NCBI GenBank assembly: GCA_033032865.1
Contig: JAWHQI010000068.1
Coordinates: 8,432,001-8,496,000, forward strand
DNA from: Dactylorhiza incarnata
Taxonomy: Eukaryota; Streptophyta; Magnoliopsida; Asparagales; Orchidaceae
Direction: 5' to 3'
Length of the DNA: 64,000 nt
A program made the translations under genes and the position numbers. Shown here piece by piece: positions 55,944 through 64,000 of the stretch. Position 1 is the first letter of the stretch. The number at the start of each line of letters is the position of its first letter. Under the pieces are notes generated by a model that was given only the letters and a program-made list of their open reading frames with translations, was not told where the DNA came from and made no database searches.

Positions 55944-58900
55944 GTAAGACCCTCTTTTTTTGCATTCGTTCCAGGGTCTTACCGCCCAAAACCGCCATCT
56001 TGCGGTGGCACCAACTAATGGTATGGTCGCCACCACAATACGCCGATTCTGCCGGCTAGTCAACATCATCCAGGCCAACCACATATCACAGTAATAGAAT
56101 CGTTAAATGAAGCAAGTGCATAGAATCACATTATATATATTATAATACAAATGTCCACTATGAGAAAGTACTAAAATGAATAAGGGGATGATGCCCAAAA
56201 CATCAGCATCCTCACTACAAAAGTCACTCGTCTCTGTTGCTGCTACTGCAACAACGGGTAGTGGCTGCATTGCTTCATCCCGTCCTCCTATCCTGGTCTC
56301 CTGCTGCTCCAGCATAACGACTCCTAAAATGATATGGACCATTGGCCGTTAATAAAAAGACTAAGCCAAATTGCCCATCCCCTCCCCCGGTGACTCCTAA
56401 GGACCGGGCGGGAGGAGTGAAAAGGGATGGACATCAAAGCAGATATAACAAGCAGGTGACATGGTGCCTATCTAACAGTAAGTATGTTATGCTAGCCTAT
56501 TGTCGGGCGCTACAAAAACCGTGGCTAAGGAAGGGTGTGGTAAGGGTCTAACCTATATCCATACTATAGCTAGTATACTTCTAAATTTATGAGATATAAA
56601 TAAACTACTTAACTACACAGCTTATCATTCTAGCACAAAATGCAAAGTAAGCAGACAGCTTAGAGTATAGTATCTAACATAGAAAGGTAAAGTAAACAAC
56701 TACCTATCATCACAGAAAAGTAACCTTAACTTATAAGAATGGCCATACAAACCTATAAGTTAAGAGTTCATTTTGGAAGACCCATCGTATAAACTATCCC
56801 ATACCAATTTATACGATGAGGGTATGTGATGTATGCAAATGAGGTATGCGTTATGAATGCAATGCAATTAGTTATTGATCCACCCACATGCAACTCTCAA
56901 ACACGACTATGTACGTACAAACCTATTTAGTTAGTTCCCTCAGTTCGAGTGTGTCAACTCTACTACCCGTTGAGGTAAATAGGGGAAGTGGATCGGGCAT
57001 ATCCACTTCGAGGCTCTTTTCAATATCTCTCGGCCTAGACCTTATGTACGCCCCTAAGAACACACAGGGTATCCACGTACTATCTGGTAAGCACCACCTG
57101 TATCCCGCTTTTCGAGTCTCCGCTCAGCAGACTATCCAGTCCTCATTAGATAACACCGAGCCTACCATTCGCACGACTAACCCAGTCCTTCCTTATATAA
57201 TACCCTTACTTGATTTCTTCACTTCACTTGTACCCACACACTCCTACTACTTCTTCACCTTAAACTAGGGCATATCTTAATCATTCCCCGACTCCACCAA
57301 TAAGTGATATCTCTAAGGTGACCTACCAAACTAGGGCTTGCTATACATCCATAAGGGCTTGGTGTTGGTGGGTTTGAGTGTGGGGCCCATAGTGTGGCTA
57401 AAATTACAAAAAAGGTAAAATTGGAAGTCTAGGGTTTTTACGGAGGAAAATAATTCATAATACTCCAATAAATTATCCTAGAGTGTATTTTGACCTAGGT
57501 GACCTAATACCAGAGAATGGTAATTTTCCCATGCATGCAAGTCACCAACCTTGTGTACATACACACAGGTGACTATTTTAGTAAATAATCAAAATTAAGG
57601 GATAATTTTCCCAACTAATTTCATATCCCCCCAAAAATGGATCATACAGTGATTCCACATGCATGCATGTAATTTCATGTGAATGTGAGGTGTGGAGGCT
57701 AAAATATAGCATAGACCCCAAATGTTGACCTAGGCCATTTTTACTATATGCACCCTAAGACTTGCATATGGAATTCCCATGCATGCTCTTGACAAAATGG
57801 TCTGAAATTATTACCAGAGGTTTATGAGGACCTATGGAAGCTCCCACAAAAATTTGGGAGGAATAAGAGTTCATTATAATACCTTATTACACCATACATG
57901 CATTATTTAATTTCTACAAAAACATAGGAAAAATGTTTTCCAAAAATTCCCAAATTTGGGATGAGGTTGTGTTTAGGAAGGACTCCTGCATGCCTAATAT
58001 TTCACCTCATTTGGATGAGCCAAATGATGGGGGCACTCAAAATAGCGTCTAGGGTCCAAAAAGGACACCCCACGCTAAAATGAGTGCACAAGAAGCTAAA
58101 TTGATCCAAATGACATGAAATTAGTGGCGAATTAAAGTTAAGACCAAGGCCTATAACTTTAATGTTTGTCACCTCTTTTGATTACTAACCTTAGGTTCCT
58201 ATCAAAATTTAAGAATGGGACTGGAATAATATGGCAGAAATGATATATAATGTAATATAATATAAAAACACTATTCATCTTCTTCCCCACCCAAAGCCTA
58301 AAACCGAAAATCCTGTAGCAACTTCTTCCATGGATTCCGGCCACCACACTTGATTTCCGACCAAACCCCCAATGGGGAAGCTTCACATGAGTGGGGGCTT
58401 TCGATTGGTGGTGACCTCTCGGTCGTAGGTGGCCAGAGCTGCTCCCCCAAAACCTCCATTTTTGGCCAACAAAGCTTGGAATTCAACTATGGTATCTCCC
58501 TCATTCCTCAACAAAATTCAAAAAGAAAAGAACCGAGATCTAACACTAGGGGAGAGGTGTAAGAATCCTTGCCTAAATTTGATCTTTGACCTTTGTTCCT
58601 TAGGTTGCCATGGCCGAACATCCAAGATCCATGCCTTGCTCGATCTCCTCCAACTCAGCCCAAATCCTTCAATCTCCTTGGGGCGTTTTCTCCTTGGAGA
58701 GTTCTGAAGGTGATAGAGTAGTCGAATGGGGGGGGGGGGGGGGATGGCTTTTAACCATGCCACCATTAATGTAAATTTCGGCCTTCCCCTTTCTCCCTTC
58801 ATGGCAGCCACTTGGTAGCGCCTCCCTCCTCAAAACTGATGGGAATTACTCCCCCAACTTTGAGGAAGGCTTGGGAAGATGAATTGAGTGCCAAGTGGCA

Positions 58901-59866
58901 CTCAATCCACTCCTTCCTCTCCTTGTCCCCAAGGCCATAAATAGGGTTAATAACCCTAATTTTTGCCTCCAAATTTTGAATTTCTGAAGTATATCAGATG
59001 GCATGGACTTATGGGATCGCCATTTGGACTTTAGGTTGGGCTAATCCAATCTAATTTGAGCTTTGGGCTCAATTGAGCTAAAGGGGCCAAATTAGGGTTT
59101 ATGGACTTTGGGTTATCTCTAGGCCAACCAAGGCAATGTGGCTAACTCATATTGAGGGTATTGGGTCCATGAACACATTGTAGGGTGAATTTGAGCTTGG
59201 TGAATTGGATTTGGGTCCATTTGACCTAATTGGGCCAAATTGGGCTAAGTGGGCCCAATAGTAATTTTGGCCCAAACCATGGACTTGAATTGACCCAATA
59301 AGTTATTTATGACCCATTGGCCTCTTTAAAGGGATTTAGAAGACTTAGGTGAGGTCACTTTGACAATATAAGGGTTAATTGACACTTAATAAGGTGGTTT
59401 AACCAAATTACGGTTTGGTTGACTTTGGTCAATTTGACCCATGAGGTTGACCCCAATGGGACCTTAGTGGCCTAATGGACTCCCTAAGTGGTTAGGGATG
59501 TCATGGTGTGGTCAACTTGTCATTTTGGGACCCTTTTAGCTAACCCTGGGTTATATTGCTAGAAATGGCTATTAGCACCCCAAGGTGGGTATTCGTAAAT
59601 TTGACCACTTGATTGGCCCTAAGGGGCCTTAGTGACCCAAGGGATTCCCTAAAAGGTTTAAGGGGCCCTGGTGAGGTCAACTTATCACTCAGAGGTCTAC
59701 TAGGAAAACCCTAGGTGGGTGTCCAAAAGTGGTTATTTGCAAACAAAGGGGTTATTCACCCAGTCACTTAGGTTCCTAGAGTTGATTTTGGCTAACATAG
59801 CCCATTGTCATGACACTTGTCATGACAAAATGATCCAAGGGGTCTTGTAGTTTCTGGGATGTTACA
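55944..59866 (-). repeat. 3' LTR of gypsy element K (about 3.9 kb)
   Basis: On the minus strand it starts TGTAACATCCCAG at 59866 and ends AGGGTCTTAC at 55944, the same ends as the solo LTR at 12418. The region 55950-56080 (minus) parallels 15215-15365, and 56740-56790 shares the CTTATAAGTTAAG block. A 16-base G run lies at 58728-58743. Eleven TTGAC/GTCAA cores lie in 59221-59680, upstream of a TATA-like stretch near 58944-58935. Short frames inside are taken as chance. Confidence 0.82.
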
Positions 59867-60414
59867 AATCCCAATATATAAGGAAATAATTTTGTCCTCG
59901 AAATTAAGATTGGGCCTACGGGGGTTTCACTTAAAGTGAATGAGAGTAAAGCTTTAAACAAAGTAAATTGTACCTGACGCAAAAAGTTTTGAGTATCGTG
60001 CTGCATTAAATTCAGAGCCTCCAAAGTGAGCTCCATACTATTCGAGATCCAGATTATCACCAGAAAATCTCTTCCTTTCAATCATCTTGTTAAATGTCGA
60101 TCACTTGCGCAAATCTCACATTCACATAGTACGTGTAGAGGGGCTTCCTCTATTTCAGCTCCAAGACCTCATAAATCCTTACTCCTAGGAGATTACAAGG
60201 GTGATGATTCCACATTCATGAGGGATCTACTTTATATCATCAACAAAACTCATAACTCTCCAAACCAGATTGATCATAACATTTCAGCTTGATTTAATAT
60301 AAACCTTAGGAGAGTATTCTCCAACCATTACAACTCCTTAGATTTGTGACATTTTCGAGGTCCCCGAGTGCACTGAAAGTCTACTATAATGGGTCTCTGT
60401 ATACAACTTAATTA
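59867..60414 (-). mobile_element. Pol-end tail of gypsy element K
   Basis: The minus strand reads TTCGAGGACAAAATTATTTC before the LTR, the usual end of the gypsy polyprotein region (a 101-residue frame at 60081-59776 crosses into the LTR). Up to 60414 nothing further is recognisable, and copia element J begins there. Confidence 0.6.
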
Positions 60415-61081
60415 TGTTTGGTTTTCTATAATGACACATTAGACGTGCGCAGCGGAAATAAACAAACAATAACAACCCAAAAGAGTTTCAGACTATCCCC
60501 CTTATAGGACACCTAATCGTTTCCCATTTTATACTCAAGGCATAAAACCATGTTATCTGCAGACTAGAAATCTAATTGGAGTAAGTGTATTGTCGATACA
60601 ATTTGATGCAACATCGAGTACAATAATTGTGTCGAGACAATCTCGACGCAACGTCAAGTACAATGCGTCGAGACAATCTCGACATAGCATTGAATATAAT
60701 CTGTCTGTCAAGAAAATTTGACGCAATGCAAAGTCCAAGACCTGCATCGAGACAATCTCGACGTAACATTGAGAACAACACTTCGAGACATGCTCGACGC
60801 AGTATCGAGTACAAGGCTTGCGTCGATACAATCTTTATGCAACATAGAATACACCACGTCGATACAATCTCGACGCAGCGTCAAGTACAATTCGATGCAA
60901 CTCCAATCAGCAACAGGATTGGTCCTCCACTCATATCCAATATGAGTATGACCAACACAATCCTTCATCCAACTTCTCCAACGCTTTTATGTGCGACCCT
61001 ATAGGCTCATATTGCGTTGGCAGTAAGACTAACTGGTTGATTTCTTTGAGATCACCTTGGGAATACCAATAGTCTCCCTCT
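60415..61081 (-). repeat. 3' LTR of element J (667 bp)
   Basis: The plus strand runs from TGTTTGG to CCAATA; the minus-strand start is TATTGG instead of TGTTGG. A run of CTCGACGC/CGTCGAGA units at about 60590-60900 lies upstream (minus) of GTATAAAATG near 60535-60526. The left part shares ACTCTTTTGGGTTGTT (minus) with element B. Confidence 0.9.
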
Positions 61082-61975
61082 TGATCACAAAGTATCAACA
61101 AAAGCCTCACAAACAATGAGCGGCATCTAGCAATACATGATTGCTACCCAAGCAATAAGAGTTCATAACTCAATAAGCCTGTTCTGACTAATGTTTTAGT
61201 GTTGTCATGTCCCTTTGTCCATTACATCCGGATAGAACTAGAGGTATGGACTGTGTCACCCTCATAATTGTTCAATCCTAGTTTCCTGATCTAGAATAGA
61301 CTGTCTGAAATTGGTGAGCTCAATATCCCATACTGACTCAACCAAGCATGGCCATTCATTTCTCAGTCTCATTCCATCAAGGGGCCCATGGATGTAACTC
61401 CTGTCATATAGGAGGACAAATCCCACTGTTATCATCAAAATTCTTCAAGGAAGACTTTTGATGGCATCAAAGTATGCTCTTCCTCACTTGATGAATGTGT
61501 GACTTCGGGTCAAAGAACCACAAACACCAATGCCAAATGAGACCTACTTGTGACACATTCATATAACAATCCACAAAGTAATCTCATGGTGGGTCTGTCC
61601 AGTACAACTTGTTCCCTAACAAGTACCCATGTGATGACTTGATATTGCAATATCATGACATGTGAGAACCGGTCATCAGTCAATGCACATGCTAGTCTAA
61701 TTATACCATCACTGCCCTTAGCTTCTTTTATGATACACACACTAGGGACTATTTAAGAATGATGCTTCTAATAAACATATGCCCTCACATTCAAGTCACG
61801 CACTTGAATTCCTATGGAAGCAAACATTCTAAGGGCATTTATAATGTTAATTATTCTATCCTATTGAAACAGTTGACATAATAAAAGAACTTGCCATAAA
61901 AGTAAAATGAAATATGAAATACTCTATTCATCACATGAATAACAACCGACATAAATATAATCCACAAGACTCCCA
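61082..61975 (-). other. Polypurine tract and 3' untranslated region of element J
   Basis: The minus strand reads GATCAAGAGGGAGAC next to the LTR. The rest parallels 18494-19450. No coding signal. Confidence 0.8.
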
Positions 61976-63440
61976 CTAGAGACGATCATTCAGGTATCTA
62001 ATACCCATTGATCTAGTATGACCATCATTCTTTCTCTGTGCAAGAGGTTTCGTTAGTGGATCCGCAATATTCTCTTCAGTCGGTACTCTGCATATGCTCA
62101 CATCTCCTCGATCGACAATCTCTCGAATAAGATGGAACCGCCGAAGTATGTTCTTGGAGCGCTGATGAGATCTAGGTTCCTTAGCTTGGGCAATTGCACA
62201 ATTGTTGTCACAGTAGAGAACTACGGGATCAACAATGCTAGGAACTACATCTAGCTCGCCGATGAATTTCCTAATCCATACAGCCTCCTTCGCCACATTT
62301 TGCTGCATCGATATACTCGGCTTCTATCGTAGAATCAGCAACTGTCTCTTGATTGGAACTCTTCCAGCTTACAGCTCCTCCATTCAGGCAAAATACAAAA
62401 CCTGATTGAGACTTTGAGTAGTCCCTATCAGTTTGGAAGCTAGCATTTGTGTAACCCTTTACGACGAGTTCTTCCTCTCCACCAAATACCAAGAATACAT
62501 CCTTAGTCCTTCTCAAGTACTTTAGGACACTCTTGACGGTTGTCTAATGACTATCATCGGGATCAGACTGATATCTTCTTATCATGCTTAAAGCATAGGA
62601 GACTTCGGGTCGAGTACATAACATTGCATACATGATTGATCCAATTGCCGAGGCATATGGAATCAACTTCATGTGATCCTTATCTTCCAAAGATTTAGGA
62701 CACTTATCCTTAGAGAAATTCACACCATAAGACATAGGTAAGTATCCTTTCTTGGACTTAAGCATGTTGAACCGTTTCAGCACCTTATCAATGTATGTAC
62801 TTTGGGTCAAACCCAGCAAATTCTTCGATCTCTATAGATCTTAATACCAAGTATATAAGTTGCTTTGCCCAAGTCTTTCATAGAAAAGCAGTTCCCTAGG
62901 TTGTTCTTAACAACTTGCAGGGTGGGAATGTCATTCCCGATCAACAGTATGTCATCTACATACAATATCAAGAAGAAAACTAGGCTCCTACTAATTCTCT
63001 TGTAAACACAAGACTCATCTTCATTTTTGATGAAACCAAACTCTTTGATTTTCTCATCAAAACGGAGAATCCAACTTCTAGAAGCTTGTTTCAATCCATA
63101 AATGTATCGATTCAACTTGCATATTTTAGTGGCTTTATTTGGAGATTCAAAACCCTCGGGTTGTGTCATATACACTTCCTCAAGTAGGTTTCCATTTAGG
63201 AAAGCCGTTTTGACATCTATTTGCCAGATCTCGTAGTTATAATACACAGCAATAACAAGCAGAATTCTGATGGACGTAACCATAGCGATAGGGGAAAAGG
63301 TCTCAACATAGTCAACACTATGAAGTTGCTAGAAACCTTTAGCAACTAATCGCCCTTGGAATGTCTGTACATTCCCATCCATGTCGGTCTTCTTCTTGAA
63401 GACCCACTTGCACCCTATGGGTTGTACCCCTTCAGGTGGT
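61976..63440 (-). pseudogene. RT and RNase H of element J
   Basis: Frames 63283-62807, 62819-62544, 62516-62271 and 62308-61976 are successive pieces separated by frameshifts or stops. RT: QIDVKTAFLNGNLLEEVYMTQ and YVDDILLIGNDIPTLQV (catalytic Asp pair intact). RNase H: SQSGFVFCLNGGAVSWKSS, TIEAEYIDAA, LYCDNNCAIAQAKEPRSHQR and NIADPLTKPLAQRK. It keeps the Gln codon where element B has a stop. Confidence 0.93.
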
Positions 63441-64000
63441 TCCACCAAGGTCCAAACATGGTTTTCATACATGGAGTCCATTTCAGATCTCATGGCGTCA
63501 AGCCACTTCTCGGTGTCCGGGTCATTGATAGCCTCTTGGTAGGTTGCAGGCTCATCCTCATGATCCATTGGCAACACATTACCTATTTGAGGCACGAGAA
63601 ATCCATATCTCTCAGGCTCAAATCTTGGTCTAACAGATCTACGTAGGACCTATGTTTCTTGAGCAGGCTCTCCAGCTACAACAACTTGTAGTCCTTGCTC
63701 AGGTTCCAATTCAGGTTCGTTTTCAATTTGTGGTTCTTGAACTTCTTCAAGTTCTACCTCTGTAGTCTTTCTGGATAAGACCTATTTCTCCAAAAAGATG
63801 CCAGTCCTTGCCACAAACACTTCGCCCTCAGACGGTAGTTAGAAGTAGTATCCTTTGGTATCCCTAGGATACCCCACTAGATAACATTTATCCGATTTGG
63901 GTTCCAGCTTGTCAGACATTTGATGTCGTACATATGCCTCACAGCCCCAAATTTTAATGAAATACATACTAGGACGCTTCCCAGTCCATATCTCATATGG
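63329..64000 (-). pseudogene. Integrase C-terminal end and linker of element J
   Basis: From the edge inward: PYEIWTGK, then the KIWGCEAYVRHQ block, then SDKLEPKSDKCYLVGYP. The acidic linker ends in RPRFEPERYGFL and leads into a frame (63595-63329) with EPATYQEAINDPDTEKWLDA and the RT start CKWVFKKKTDMDGN. Stops near 63840, 63785 and 63655 break it. The integrase catalytic core is outside the window. Confidence 0.88.

Larger units (their letters stand above)
60415..64000 (-). mobile_element. Element J: Ty1-copia element related to B, cut by window edge
   Basis: 3' LTR 60415-61081, polypurine tract, 3' untranslated region, RNase H, RT and the integrase end, all minus. Protein text matches element B closely (YVDDILLIGND, SRSW-type RT, IADPLTKPLAQRK). 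The 5' part lies beyond 64000. Confidence 0.92.

Noticed and set aside
56888..57268. 126-residue plus-strand frame as a host gene
   Set aside because: Lies within the K LTR in antisense, no domain, region alignable with other LTR copies.
55939..59871. Target duplication around the minus-strand LTR of K
   Set aside because: Left ATGTC and right AATCC do not match, and the LTR is still joined to its own internal sequence at right, so it is not a solo LTR.
60553..61004. Several Cys/Arg/Asp-rich frames of 75-125 residues on both strands
   Set aside because: They are translations of the CTCGACGC-type repeat array in the LTR of J.

Overview
This window looks like intergenic heterochromatin from the nuclear genome of a flowering plant with many retrotransposons. 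I found no host gene, rRNA, tRNA gene or CRISPR array. Almost everything is LTR retrotransposon sequence in layered, nested insertions. Families are named from protein motifs, primer-binding sites and LTR structure, not from database searches. Athila-like Ty3 elements (tRNA-Asp primer site) and Sirevirus-like Ty1-copia elements are plant lineages, which supports the organism call. The species cannot be named from the sequence.

Layout. (1) 1-4455, minus strand: element A, Athila-like, with 5' LTR, primer site, gag and protease but no reverse transcriptase or integrase. (2) 4456-9771, plus: an old Ty3-gypsy element with gag, protease, RT, RNase H and integrase remnants. An unclassified 1.2 kb insertion (7496-8698) splits its RNase H. 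(3) 9772-20166, plus: Ty1-copia element B with both LTRs. A 2.95 kb gypsy solo LTR (12418-15370) is nested in it, and a second truncated copia leader follows the 3' LTR. (4) 20459-38465, plus: element G, a second Athila-like gag/protease-only element with both LTRs and a 5-bp target duplication. Its 5' LTR holds a solo LTR of the A family. Its 3' LTR holds Sirevirus-like element E (28751-36878, minus), whose integrase is deleted. (5) 38523-44394, minus: element F, a gag-only Sirevirus-like derivative. (6) 41639-49307: a giant inverted repeat with arms of about 3.8 kb, centred on base 45471. It contains half of F in mirror image. A 527-bp hairpin (H1) forms its centre, and a 530-bp sister hairpin (H2) lies 8 bp past its right end. 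(7) 49846-55943, plus: gypsy LTR sequence followed by a decaying gag-protease region. (8) 55944-60414, minus: the 3' LTR and tail of another gypsy element K. (9) 60415-64000, minus: the 3' LTR, RNase H, RT and integrase end of copia element J, related to B.

Four nested insertions have target duplications I could match base by base (AGTGT, TTTTA, TTCCT, CTCTA), and a fifth (CAGGG) is probable, so relative ages can be read. The most unusual features are the giant palindrome built around a hairpin that carries mirrored RNA polymerase III promoter-like boxes, and the repeated finding, in unrelated LTR families, of a family-specific array of short GC-rich palindromes just upstream of the TATA box. 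All coding regions are broken. Trans-mobilisation is conceivable for A and G, but nothing here can act alone.
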